Shown here in pieces: positions 33,059 to 42,419 of a DNA stretch of 64,000 nt (the stretch's first letter is position 1; every line of letters starts with the position of its first letter). Below the pieces are notes generated by a model that saw nothing but the letters and a program-made list of their open reading frames with translations, searched no databases and was not told the origin of the DNA. The stretch comes from JANMMJ01 sp964543235 (GTDB taxonomy: Bacteria > Pseudomonadota > Alphaproteobacteria > Rhizobiales > Aestuariivirgaceae): NCBI GenBank assembly GCA_964543235.1, contig CAZIXE010000004.1:1-64000 (forward strand). Reading direction: 5' to 3'. The position numbers and the translations under genes were made by a program.

Positions 33059-34392
33059 GCGCGATATTCCCGCAATCCGGTGAGCCGCTCAAGTACCTTC
33101 TCCCTGCCGATGAGTGGCAGGAGGGCCGCCAGTTCGGGCCCGTGGTCGCGTCCGGTCAGTGCCAGGCGGAGTGGCAGGAACAACGCCTTGCCTTTGCGGC
33201 CGGTCGCCTCCTTGAGGGCGTCGGTCCAGCTCTTCCAGGTCGTCGCATCCCATGGCTCGGGAGGCAGGAGCTGCCCCGCCTGCCTCACGAATTGTGCATC
33301 ATCCGGTGCCACGGCGGGATTGAATCCGTTTTTGATGATTTCCCACCATGTTGTTGAATCAGAAAGCTTTTCCAGGTTTCCGCGAATCGCCAGCCAGAAT
33401 GTTTCCGAGCCAAAGCCGAGCCGGTCCCTGACCGCTTCCCAGCCCAGCATGTGCAGCAGCTTGGCGTTGAGGTGAGCGAGTTCCGCCTCGTCGAATCGGG
33501 CTGGCGCCCGCGACAGCTTCGCGAGGTCGAATCCCGCAACGAGCTCGGCATAGTTGGCACACGGATGAATGCTGTCCGATGTGCCGAGCAGCGCCGCAAG
33601 GCTGACCACCGCCATCGCTTCGAGCCCTGACTCGCGCATCGCTGCAATGGACAGCGACCCGAGCCGCTTCGACAGGCTCTTGCCGTCGCTGCCGGTGAGC
33701 AGGCTGTGGTGCGCATAGAGCGGCGGCGTCCCGCCCAGCGCCTCGGTGATCTCGATCTGCACCGCGGCGTTGACCACGTGGTCCTCGCCGCGGATCACAT
33801 GGCTCACGCCGAAATCGATGTCGTCAACAACCGAAGGGAGTGTGTAAAGCCAGCTTCCGTCCTCGCGCACCAGCACCGGGTCCGACAGCGAAGCCGTGTC
33901 GTAGTGCTGTGCGCCGCGGATCAGGTCTTGCCATTCGACGGTCCGGTGATCGAGCTTGAAACGCCAGTGCGGCCGGCGGCCTTCCGCCTCGAGCTTCTGC
34001 CGGTCGGCTGCGGAAAGCTTCAGCGCCGCGCGGTCGTAGACGGGCGGCAGGCCGCGCGCCAGTTGCCGCTTGCGCCGCCGGTCGAGTTCCTCGGCGGTCT
34101 CGTAGCAGGGATAGAGGCGTCCTGCCGCTTTGAGCTGGCCGGCTGCCTCGGAATAGCGAGAGAACCGGCGTGACTGGTATTCGATCCGGTCCGGCCTGAT
34201 CCCGAGCCAGGCGAGGTCTTCGGCAATGCCGCGCGCGAATTCCTCGGCCGAGCGCACCGTGTCGGTATCGTCATAGCGCAGGATAAACTGCCCGGACGTC
34301 TTTTGCGCGAAAAGCCAGTTGAGGATGGCGGTGCGGGCATTGCCGATATGGATGCGCCCCGTCGGCGACGGCGCAAAGCGGACGGTGGTCAT
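33055..34392 (-). CDS. gltX: glutamate--tRNA ligase
   Basis: Class I aminoacyl-tRNA synthetase charging tRNA with glutamate, 445 residues. The HIGH-type motif is HIGNARTA (16-23) and the KMSKS-type motif is KSLSKRLGS. Alphaproteobacteria often carry two GltX paralogues and use one for tRNA-Gln followed by amidation; this shorter form could be either. It follows nadE with TGA directly abutting ATG. Confidence 0.93.
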   Translation of the reverse strand: MTTVRFAPSPTGRIHIGNARTAILNWLFAQKTSGQFILRYDDTDTVRSAEEFARGIAEDLAWLGIRPDRIEYQSRRFSRYSEAAGQLKAAGRLYPCYETAEELDRRRKRQLARGLPPVYDRAALKLSAADRQKLEAEGRRPHWRFKLDHRTVEWQDLIRGAQHYDTASLSDPVLVREDGSWLYTLPSVVDDIDFGVSHVIRGEDHVVNAAVQIEITEALGGTPPLYAHHSLLTGSDGKSLSKRLGSLSIAAMRESGLEAMAVVSLAALLGTSDSIHPCANYAELVAGFDLAKLSRAPARFDEAELAHLNAKLLHMLGWEAVRDRLGFGSETFWLAIRGNLEKLSDSTTWWEIIKNGFNPAVAPDDAQFVRQAGQLLPPEPWDATTWKSWTDALKEATGRKGKALFLPLRLALTGRDHGPELAALLPLIGREKVLERLTGLREYRA

Positions 34393-36018
34393 TCAGCGCC
34401 CATCCCTGAAGCCGTTGGTGATCGGATAGCGCCGGTCGCGCCCGAAATTGCGCCGCGTGATCTTGACCCCCGGCGCCGCCTGCCGCCGCTTGTACTCGGC
34501 GACATAGAGCATGTGCTGCACCCGCCTGACGAGTTCCTCCGCGTGCCCGCGCTTCACGATGTCGGCAACCGGCAATTCCTCCTCCACTAGCCCCGACAGG
34601 ATGTCGTCGAGCACGTCATAGGGCGGAAGCGTGTCCTGGTCGGTCTGATTTTCCTTGAGTTCCGCGGTAGGCGCCTTGGTGATGATGCGATCGGGGATCA
34701 CTGTCCCCTGGCTGTTCCGCCATCGCGCCAGGCGGTAGACATCGGTCTTGTAGACATCCTTGATCGGGTTGAAACCGCCGTTCATATCGCCGTAGAGCGT
34801 CGCATAGCCGACTGACATCTCCGATTTGTTGCCGGTGGTCAGAACCATCGCGCCGAACTTGTTGGAGACGGCCATGAGGATGGTCCCGCGCGTGCGCGAC
34901 TGCAGATTCTCCTCCGTCGTGTCGCGGTTGGTGCCCGCAAACATCGGCTTCAGCGCCGACAGAAATCCCTCGACCGGTTCCTTGATCGGCACCACGTCAT
35001 AACGCACGCCCAGCAGCCTGGCGCAGGCCTCGGCATCGACGAGGCTTTCCCTGCTGGTATAGGCATAGGGCAGCATCAGGCAGTGAACCCGTTCCGGCCC
35101 CAGCGCGTCGGCCGCCATTGCGGCCACCACCGCCGAGTCGATGCCGCCGGAAAGCCCCAGCACCACACCCGGAAACCGGTTCTTGTTCACATAGTCGCGC
35201 AGCCCCAGCACGCACGCCCGCCATGTTTCCTCTTCCTGTTCGGGAAGTCTGGCGGTATCCCCCGCAATCATGCGCCAGGCGTCACCGTCGCGAACCCAAT
35301 CGGTTGCGGTTACCGCTTCTTCGAACATCGGCATCTGCAGCGCCAGCGTCCGGTCGGCGTTGATGACGAAGGACGCGCCATCGAATACCAGCTCGTCCTG
35401 TCCGCCCACCTGGTTGAGATAGGCCATCGGCAGGCCGGTTTCGGTCACCCGGGCGACGGCCAGGTTGAGCCGCACATCGTCCTTGTTGCGCTCGAAGGGC
35501 GAGCCGTTTGGTACCAGCAGGATCTCGGCGCCGGTCTCTGCCAGCGTTTCGCAGCTTTCCTCGGTCCAGATATCCTCGCAGATCGGCACGCCGAGCCGCA
35601 CGCCCTTGAACACGATCGGTCCGGGCGCCGGGCCGGCCTGGAACACCCGTTTCTCGTCGAAGACGCCGTAGTTCGGCAGATCGTGCTTGAAACGCAGCGT
35701 TTCGATGCGTCCGTTGGCCAGCAGCGCCACCGCATTGTGGAGCTTGTGGCCGTCCTGCCAGGGCAGGCCCATCAGTATGGCGGGGCCATCCTTGAACTCG
35801 CGCGCCAGCTCCTCGGCTGCAGTCTTGCAGGCCGCGACGAAGGATCGCCGCAGCACCAGATCCTCCGGCGGATAGCCACAGATATAGAGCTCGGGAAACA
35901 TCACCAGGTCGACGTCGCGCGCCTCCGCGCAGGTGCGCCGCGCCTTCTCGGCATTCGCCTGGATCGCCCCTACGGTCGGGTTGAGCTGGGCCAGGGCAAT
36001 GACGAGTCTGTCGGTCAT
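34393..36018 (-). CDS. nadE: glutamine-hydrolysing NAD+ synthase
   Basis: A 541-residue two-domain enzyme that amidates nicotinate adenine dinucleotide to NAD+ with glutamine nitrogen. The N-terminal nitrilase-like glutaminase domain shows the Glu (FPELYICGY), Lys (KHDLPNYGVFDE) and Cys (PICEDIW) triad. The C-terminal synthetase domain has the PP-loop LGLSGGIDSA and the YATLYGDMNGGFNPIKD region. I use the ATG at 36018, six codons inside the longest reading. First gene of nadE-gltX-GST. Confidence 0.95.
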   Translation of the reverse strand: MTDRLVIALAQLNPTVGAIQANAEKARRTCAEARDVDLVMFPELYICGYPPEDLVLRRSFVAACKTAAEELAREFKDGPAILMGLPWQDGHKLHNAVALLANGRIETLRFKHDLPNYGVFDEKRVFQAGPAPGPIVFKGVRLGVPICEDIWTEESCETLAETGAEILLVPNGSPFERNKDDVRLNLAVARVTETGLPMAYLNQVGGQDELVFDGASFVINADRTLALQMPMFEEAVTATDWVRDGDAWRMIAGDTARLPEQEEETWRACVLGLRDYVNKNRFPGVVLGLSGGIDSAVVAAMAADALGPERVHCLMLPYAYTSRESLVDAEACARLLGVRYDVVPIKEPVEGFLSALKPMFAGTNRDTTEENLQSRTRGTILMAVSNKFGAMVLTTGNKSEMSVGYATLYGDMNGGFNPIKDVYKTDVYRLARWRNSQGTVIPDRIITKAPTAELKENQTDQDTLPPYDVLDDILSGLVEEELPVADIVKRGHAEELVRRVQHMLYVAEYKRRQAAPGVKITRRNFGRDRRYPITNGFRDGR

Positions 36019-36098
36019 GGGCGCCTCATAGCCCATGCCCCCTCGTCCAGCAATTGCGGGGCGTTGACGGCCCCATGAAAAGCCCGCATGAGTGCCCT

Positions 36099-37601
36099 AT
36101 GATCCTTGCCGACCTCGTTTCTGCCAGGCCGCCCGAGGCGCTTGCGCTTCTTGGCCCCGAGCGGGATCCCCAGACATATGGCGGACTGGCGAAGTTGTGT
36201 ACCGAGACGGCAGCGAGCCTCAACCGGCTGGGGCTTGGCCGCAACGACAGGCTGGCCATTGTTCTCCCCAACGGCCCCGACATGGCCGCCGCTTTTGTCG
36301 CGGCGGCCTGCGCCGTGACGGTAGCGCCCCTGAACCCCGCCTATCGCGAGGACGAGTTCCACTTCTACATGGCTGACCTCAAGGCCCGTGCCTTGCTTGT
36401 CGAAGCAGAAAGCGGATCGCCGGCCATTGCGGCCGCAACGCGGCTGGGCATTCCGGTCCTGTATGCCACCTCCGGACCTCAGGCAGGGAGCTTTTCCATC
36501 ACTGGGCAGCCCGCGGGGCAGCCTCGCAACGATGGCATGGCCGCCGCCGGAGATATTGCCCTGGTCCTGCACACGTCGGGGACGACGTCACGGCCGAAGA
36601 TCGTGCCACTGACCCATGCCAACCTGCTTGCCTCGGCGCGGAACATCGTCACGACCCTGCAGCTTGCACCGCAGGATCGGTGTCTCAACATCATGCCGCT
36701 GTTTCACATTCATGGCCTCGTCGCGGCGATTCTTGCCAGTCTCGCCGCGGGCGGCTCGATCTACTGCACGCCGGGATTCAACGCACTCAGGTTCTTTGCC
36801 TGGATGGCTGAAGCCCATCCCACCTGGTACACCGCGGTTCCCACCATGCATCAGGCCATCCTGTCTCGTGCCGAACGCAATGCCGATATCATCTCGGCCA
36901 ATCCGTTGCGCTTCATCCGGTCGAGCTCGGCTTCGCTGCCCGCCCCCGTCTTCCATCAGCTCGAACAGGCTTTCGCCTGCCCGGTCATCGAGGCCTACGC
37001 CATGACCGAGAACGCCCACCAGATGACCTCGAACCGGCTGCCGCCGGGCCGGCGCACGCCGGGCTCTGTCGGCTGCGCGGCCGGCCCCGAAGTTGCCATC
37101 ATGGCGCCGGACGGCCGCCTGCTGGGACCCGGCGAGGAGGGGGAGGTCGTAACCCGCGGACCCAATGTCACTCCCGGTTACGAGAACAATCCCGCCGCCA
37201 ATGAGCAGGCCTTTGCATTCGGCTGGTTCCACACCGGCGATCAGGGCGTGATGGATGCCGAGGGCTATCTCCGGATCACCGGCCGGCTCAAGGAGATCAT
37301 CAACCGCGGCGGCGAGAAGGTCGCACCCGTCGAGGTCGACGAGGTTCTCATGCAGCATCCCGCCGTGCATCAGGCCGTGACGTTCGCGATGCCCCACGAC
37401 AAGCTCGGTGAGGAAGTCGCCGCGGCCATCGTCCTGCGGGAGAATGCGCAAGCGACGGAAAGTGAGTTGCGCGACTTCGCCAACGCCCGGCTGGCTGCCT
37501 TCAAGGTGCCCAGAAAAATCGTGATCGTTGCCGAGATCCCCAAAGGAGCCACCGGCAAGCTGCAGCGCATCGGCCTTGCGCAGAAGCTTGGTCTCGCATG
37601 A
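36099..37601 (+). CDS. AMP-forming acyl-CoA ligase, Pcs60/AAE3 (oxalyl-CoA synthetase)-like
   Basis: ANL-superfamily ligase of about 500 residues. The adenylate motif is LHTSGTTSRPKIVPLTHANL, the acyl-site stretch MPLFHIHGLVAAILASLAAGGS then PTWYTAVPTMHQAIL is typical of the Pcs60/AAE3 group (oxalate-CoA ligases), and the C-terminal Lys is in PKGATGKLQR. Oxalate is the characterised substrate in that group, but no oxalyl-CoA decarboxylase or formyl-CoA transferase is nearby. The start is uncertain; ATGs at 36054 and 36075 are also in frame. It overlaps the next gene by 4 bases. Confidence 0.85.
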   Translation: MILADLVSARPPEALALLGPERDPQTYGGLAKLCTETAASLNRLGLGRNDRLAIVLPNGPDMAAAFVAAACAVTVAPLNPAYREDEFHFYMADLKARALLVEAESGSPAIAAATRLGIPVLYATSGPQAGSFSITGQPAGQPRNDGMAAAGDIALVLHTSGTTSRPKIVPLTHANLLASARNIVTTLQLAPQDRCLNIMPLFHIHGLVAAILASLAAGGSIYCTPGFNALRFFAWMAEAHPTWYTAVPTMHQAILSRAERNADIISANPLRFIRSSSASLPAPVFHQLEQAFACPVIEAYAMTENAHQMTSNRLPPGRRTPGSVGCAAGPEVAIMAPDGRLLGPGEEGEVVTRGPNVTPGYENNPAANEQAFAFGWFHTGDQGVMDAEGYLRITGRLKEIINRGGEKVAPVEVDEVLMQHPAVHQAVTFAMPHDKLGEEVAAAIVLRENAQATESELRDFANARLAAFKVPRKIVIVAEIPKGATGKLQRIGLAQKLGLA

Positions 37602-38611
37602 CGAAGATCTGTGTCTTTGGTGCCGGGGCCATTGGCGGCTACATTGGCGCCAGGCTCGCGAGTGCGGGCGAGGCGGAAGTCTCGCTGGTTGCGCGCGGCC
37701 CCCATCTCGAAGCGATGCGGGCCAATGGCCTGGTTCTGAAGCAGGCCGGCGAAACCCGCACGGTGCATCCGCGCGCCACTGACAATCCGGCGGAACTGGG
37801 CCGCCAGGACTTCATCATCCTCACGCTCAAGGCTCACGCCATAACCGGTGTCATCGACCAGCTCGAGCCGCTGATCGGTGCGGACACCGCCATCCTGTTT
37901 GGCCAGAACGGCCTGCCCTGGTGGTATTTCCACCGCCACGGCGGCCCGTTTGAGGGGCGCACCCTCGAGAGTGTCGATCCGGGCGGTGTCATCTGGCGGC
38001 GCCTTGGTCCGGAGCGGGCCATCGGGACCGTGGTCTGGCAGGCCGCGGAGATCGAGGCCCCTGGCGTCATTGCCCACCACTACGGCGATCGCATGCCGGT
38101 CGGCGAACCGTCGGGCGAGGCAACCGAGCGCGTCCAGCGCCTCAGCCGGCTACTGACCGGCGCCGGGATCAAGAGCCCGGTGCGGCCGAAGCTGCGTGAC
38201 GAGATCTGGCTCAAACTGTGGGGCAATCTGAGCTTCAATCCGGTAAGCGTGCTCACCCAGGGCACCCTGGCCGACCTTGCCGGCGACCCGGGCACGCGGC
38301 GCGTCATCGCGACGATGATGCATGAGGCCCGCGCCGTCGGCGAAGCGCTCGGCATAACTTTCTCGATCGGGGTCGATGCCCGTATCGACATGGCCGCCAA
38401 GGTGGGTGCGCATCGCACCTCGATGCTGCAGGATGTCGAAGCCGGCCGGCCCACCGAACTCGAGGCGCTTCTTGGTGTTGTCATCGAACTTGCCGATATC
38501 GTTGGCGTAGCGACTCCAGCCTTGCAACTGGTCTATGATCTCGCCAGATTCCGCAGCCAGGCCTCAACCGGGGGCCGGCAATCCGCACAAGCGCACCAGG
38601 GAGGCAACTGA
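37598..38611 (+). CDS. 2-dehydropantoate 2-reductase-family protein
   Basis: A 337-residue NADPH-dependent reductase of the ApbA/PanE family. The nucleotide-binding motif is VFGAGAIGGYIGARLA (5-20), the catalytic Lys lies in EIWLKLWGNLSFNP and the C-terminal helical domain has the usual PTELEALLGVVIELA pattern. True PanE makes pantoate for coenzyme A; many paralogues act on other 2-keto acids. Coupling with an acyl-CoA ligase suggests a specific catabolic role rather than the only pantoate enzyme. Confidence 0.88.
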   Translation: MTKICVFGAGAIGGYIGARLASAGEAEVSLVARGPHLEAMRANGLVLKQAGETRTVHPRATDNPAELGRQDFIILTLKAHAITGVIDQLEPLIGADTAILFGQNGLPWWYFHRHGGPFEGRTLESVDPGGVIWRRLGPERAIGTVVWQAAEIEAPGVIAHHYGDRMPVGEPSGEATERVQRLSRLLTGAGIKSPVRPKLRDEIWLKLWGNLSFNPVSVLTQGTLADLAGDPGTRRVIATMMHEARAVGEALGITFSIGVDARIDMAAKVGAHRTSMLQDVEAGRPTELEALLGVVIELADIVGVATPALQLVYDLARFRSQASTGGRQSAQAHQGGN

Positions 38612-38613
38612 TC

Positions 38614-39591
38614 ATGCGGCTCGATAACGAACGCCCCAGCAGCAATATTGAGGACCGCCGCGGCAGGGGAGGTGGATTCCAGTTCCCGGGCGGGGCCGGC
38701 GGCCGCCGCATCAACATTCCGATGGGTGGCCGCAGTGGCGGCTTTTCGCTCTCGACCATCATCATGCTGGTCATCGCCTATTTTGCGGTCAAATTGCTCT
38801 TCGGCGTCGACCTCCTTGATGTCCTGTCCGGCGGTGGCGGCCTGCCGCCGTCGCAACAGCAGACCGAATACCAGATTCCGGGCGGCAGTACCGAAGTCGG
38901 CAATGGCGGCCAGACCGGCGGCGGCGTCTCATCCGGCGATGTGACAACCGACGCCGGCAAGGATTTTGTGGCGCGCGTGTTGGGTTCGACCGAGCGCGTG
39001 TGGGGCGGCATCTTCCAGAACATGGGCCGGCAGTATCAGGAGCCGAACCTGGTGTTGTTTTCCGGCTTTGTACAGTCGGCTTGCGGCATGGCCCAATCGG
39101 CCATGGGTCCCTTCTATTGCCCGCGCGACCAGAAGGTCTATATCGACCTGTCCTTCTATCAGGACATGAAGAACAAGCTCGGTGCCCCGGGTGACTTCGC
39201 CCAGGCCTATGTCATCGCCCACGAGGTTGGTCATCACATTCAGAATCTCTGGGGCATCGCCGACAAGGTGACCCAGGCCCGCATGCGGGTGTCCGAAGCC
39301 GAGGGCAACGTCTTGTCGGTGCGCATGGAATTGCAGGCCGATTGCCTTGCCGGCGTCTGGGCCAGGGAAGCCGACGCCACGCGCCAGATCCTTGAAGAAG
39401 GCGACCTCGAGGAAGCCCTGAATGCGGCGGCTCAGATTGGCGACGACCGGCTGCAGCGCCGGTCCCAGGGCTATGTCGTGCCCGAGTCCTTCACGCATGG
39501 CACCTCCGAGCAGCGGGTGCGCTGGTTCAAGACTGGCTTCAACGCCACTGATCTGCGCCAGTGTGATACCTTCGCCACCGATCAGCTGTGA
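38614..39591 (+). CDS. neutral zinc metallopeptidase (YpfJ family)
   Basis: A 325-residue membrane-anchored protein. A Gly/Arg-rich N-terminus precedes one membrane segment (about 48-68), a Gly/Gln-rich linker, and the peptidase-like domain with HEVGHHIQ (HExxH) and the downstream ELQADCLAGVWA helix. FYCPRDQKVYIDLSFYQDM is a family hallmark. The substrate is unknown. It starts 2 bases after the reductase gene. Confidence 0.92.
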   Translation: MRLDNERPSSNIEDRRGRGGGFQFPGGAGGRRINIPMGGRSGGFSLSTIIMLVIAYFAVKLLFGVDLLDVLSGGGGLPPSQQQTEYQIPGGSTEVGNGGQTGGGVSSGDVTTDAGKDFVARVLGSTERVWGGIFQNMGRQYQEPNLVLFSGFVQSACGMAQSAMGPFYCPRDQKVYIDLSFYQDMKNKLGAPGDFAQAYVIAHEVGHHIQNLWGIADKVTQARMRVSEAEGNVLSVRMELQADCLAGVWAREADATRQILEEGDLEEALNAAAQIGDDRLQRRSQGYVVPESFTHGTSEQRVRWFKTGFNATDLRQCDTFATDQL

Positions 39592-39688
39592 TCGCTGGAC
39601 ATCGTGGCAGGCCGCCGTATCCTAGGGGCTTGGGACGCGGCGGCACTTGCCCGTGCCGGGCAGCGTGGGGAGCGGAGTTGAGGGCGAC

Positions 39689-42337
39689 ATGGCCGAAGCC
39701 ACACCGCAAACGGTCTTTCTTGCGGACTACCAGCCGGTTCCTTACCTGATTGAGGAGGTGAGCCTCGACTTCACGCTCGATCCCGAGAACACGCGGGTCC
39801 ATGCCAGGCTCAGATTCCGCCCCAATCCGGCAAGTCGCGAAACCGGCGTCCCCCTGGCCCTCGATGGCGAAGACATAATCCTCCAGTCCGTCAGCCTCGA
39901 TGGCCGCGAACTGGCGGCGCATGAGTACGAGTTGCGCCCGCCGGGCCTGGTCATTGCCGGGGTCCCGCAGGCACCGTTTACGCTCGATGTCGTCAACACC
40001 TGCAACCCGCGGTCCAATACCCAGCTCTCCGGACTCTATCTCTCGTCCGGCATCTTCTGCACCCAGTGCGAGGCTGAAGGATTCCGCCGTATCACCTATT
40101 TCTATGACCGCCCTGACGTGATGGCGCGCTACACGGTGCGGATCGACGCGGACAAGGCGTCATGTCCCGTACTGCTGTCCAACGGCAATCCCGGAGAGCG
40201 AGGCGAGACCTCCGTATCCGGCCGCCATTACGCCATATGGCACGATCCCTTCCCCAAGCCTGCCTACCTCTTCGCTCTGGTCGCGGGCGACCTCGCCGCC
40301 GTTCATGACAGCTTCACCACCCTGTCCGGCCGAAAGGTCGAGCTTGGCATCTATGTCGAGAAGGGCAAGGAGGACCGCTGCGGCTGGGCCATGGAATCGC
40401 TCAAGACCGCGATGTCCTGGGACGAAAAGCGGTTTGGCCGCGAATACGACCTCGACGTTTTCAACATCGTCGCAGTATCCGACTTCAACATGGGGGCGAT
40501 GGAGAACAAGGGCCTCAACATCTTCAATGACAAGTACATCCTGGCCCTGCCTGACACTGCGACCGATGCCGATTACATCAATATCGAGGCCATCATCGCG
40601 CACGAGTATTTCCACAACTGGACCGGCAACCGCATTACCTGCCGCGACTGGTTCCAGCTCTGCCTCAAGGAAGGGCTGACCGTGTTCCGCGATCAGGAAT
40701 TCACCTCCGACATCCGCTCGCGGCCGGTGAAACGCATTGCCGACGTCAAGCGGCTGCGCGCCGACCAGTTTCCCGAAGATGGCGGCCCGCTTGCCCATCC
40801 CGTCCGGCCCGCATCCTATATCGAGATCAACAACTTCTATACCGCGACGGTGTACGAGAAGGGTGCCGAGCTGTGCCGCATGATGCAGACGCTGATCGGC
40901 GAGGCGGCGTTCCGCAAGGCCATGGACCTCTACTTCGAGCGCCATGATGGCGAGGCCGCGACGGTCGAGGATTTCGTGCGCTGCATGGCCGACGCCTCGG
41001 GCCGCGACATGACGCAGTTCTTCCGCTGGTACGAACAGGCAGGCACACCCGAGGTCGTCGTCTCGGCAAAATATGATGCGGCAGCGCGCACCTACGACTT
41101 GACCCTGAAGCAGGTGACGGCGGCCACGCCCGGTCAGCCGGACAAGGAACCTTTCGTCATTCCCTTGCGGCTCGGCCTGGTCGGTCCCGATGGCAGTGAC
41201 CTGCCACTCGATCTTGAGGGCGTTGGTATTCTCAACACCGGTCAGATTGAACTTGCCGGCAGGAGCAGGAGCTTTCGTTTCCGCAATGTCCCGGCGAAGC
41301 CGGTCCTGTCGCTCAATCGCGGTTTCTCCGCGCCCGTGCGCATTTCCGGCGGCGCATCGCAAAAGGACCGCCTGTTCCTCATGGGCCACGACAGCGACCC
41401 GTTCAACCGCTGGGAGGCCGCCCAGTCGGCCGCAACCAGCCTCGTGGCCGCCACCATGCGCGCCATGGCCGGTACCGGCAAGATGCCGCCGCTGACCGGC
41501 TTCATCGATGCGCTCCGCCGGATTCTGGCCGCAGGCGATCTCGACCCTGCCTTCAAGGCTGCCATGCTGACTTTGCCGGGCGAACAGGAAATCGCCTCGG
41601 CCATTGGTCATGATGTCGATCCCGCCCGGATCCATGAGGCGCGCGAGCAGCTGCGCCGGCAGTCTGCGCTGGCATTGCTGCCGGAACTCGAAGCGCTCTG
41701 GCAGAACACCGCGAGTACCGCGGCATACCGGCCCGATCCTGCCGGAACCGGACGCCGCAGCCTGCGCTATGCCGTTCTGACAGCGATTTGCGCGGGCAGC
41801 CCTGAGCGCGGCATCCACCTCGCGCGCGAAGTGCTGCAATCGCCGCCCAGCATGACCGATGAACTGGGTGCGCTGATGGCCCTGAGCCAGATCGAGGGTG
41901 CCGAACGCGAAATCGAGATCGAAGCTTTCTATCGGCGGCATCATGCCGACCATCTGCTGGTCGACAAATGGTTCGGTCTGCAGGCCCAGATTCCGGAAAT
42001 TGCCACCGCCGCGCGTGTCCGGCGCCTGATGGACCATCCCGACTACCGCATCACGACGCCAAACCGGGTGCGGGCGCTGATCGGCACCTTTGCCATGGCC
42101 AACCCCAACGGCTTCAACGCGCCTGATGGAGAGGGCTACCGTATCCTGGCTGACACGGTGCTTTCGCTGGATGGCAGGAATCCTCAGGTTGCCGCGCGCA
42201 TCGCGACCGCCTTTCGCAGCTGGCGCATGCTTGAACCCGGCCGCCGCACCCTCGTCAAGCGCGAGCTGGAGCGCATCCTCGCCACTCCGCAACTTTCGCG
42301 CGACGTCTTCGAGATTGCGTCGAAATCGCTGGCCTGA
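39689..42337 (+). CDS. pepN: aminopeptidase N
   Basis: M1-family zinc aminopeptidase of 882 residues (usual 870-890). The exopeptidase motif GAMEN (269-273), the zinc site HEYFH-x18-E (305-309 and Glu328), and the PepN-type DYQPVPYLIEEVSLDF start are all present. It removes N-terminal residues from peptides in the cytoplasm. I use the ATG at 39689, 14 codons inside the longest reading. It is followed by a PAS histidine kinase gene. Confidence 0.95.
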   Translation: MAEATPQTVFLADYQPVPYLIEEVSLDFTLDPENTRVHARLRFRPNPASRETGVPLALDGEDIILQSVSLDGRELAAHEYELRPPGLVIAGVPQAPFTLDVVNTCNPRSNTQLSGLYLSSGIFCTQCEAEGFRRITYFYDRPDVMARYTVRIDADKASCPVLLSNGNPGERGETSVSGRHYAIWHDPFPKPAYLFALVAGDLAAVHDSFTTLSGRKVELGIYVEKGKEDRCGWAMESLKTAMSWDEKRFGREYDLDVFNIVAVSDFNMGAMENKGLNIFNDKYILALPDTATDADYINIEAIIAHEYFHNWTGNRITCRDWFQLCLKEGLTVFRDQEFTSDIRSRPVKRIADVKRLRADQFPEDGGPLAHPVRPASYIEINNFYTATVYEKGAELCRMMQTLIGEAAFRKAMDLYFERHDGEAATVEDFVRCMADASGRDMTQFFRWYEQAGTPEVVVSAKYDAAARTYDLTLKQVTAATPGQPDKEPFVIPLRLGLVGPDGSDLPLDLEGVGILNTGQIELAGRSRSFRFRNVPAKPVLSLNRGFSAPVRISGGASQKDRLFLMGHDSDPFNRWEAAQSAATSLVAATMRAMAGTGKMPPLTGFIDALRRILAAGDLDPAFKAAMLTLPGEQEIASAIGHDVDPARIHEAREQLRRQSALALLPELEALWQNTASTAAYRPDPAGTGRRSLRYAVLTAICAGSPERGIHLAREVLQSPPSMTDELGALMALSQIEGAEREIEIEAFYRRHHADHLLVDKWFGLQAQIPEIATAARVRRLMDHPDYRITTPNRVRALIGTFAMANPNGFNAPDGEGYRILADTVLSLDGRNPQVAARIATAFRSWRMLEPGRRTLVKRELERILATPQLSRDVFEIASKSLA

Positions 42338-42387
42338 CCTGGGTCCTGCCGCGGTCCAACTCGTGTCTGGACAAATCACTCCGATTT

Positions 42388-42408
42388 CGAATCAATAGCG
42401 CTGATTCG
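42388..42408. other. short inverted repeat before the histidine kinase gene
   Basis: CGAATCA and TGATTCG, 7-bp arms with a 7-base spacer, 12 bases before the GTG start. It may be an operator or a weak terminator of pepN; the stem is short. Confidence 0.3.
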
Positions 42409-42419
42409 CATGGTGAGTT

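Noticed and set aside
40160..42379. Long minus-strand frame opposite pepN
   Set aside because: It is a mirror of a well-supported aminopeptidase gene in high-GC DNA; no domain or ribosome site.
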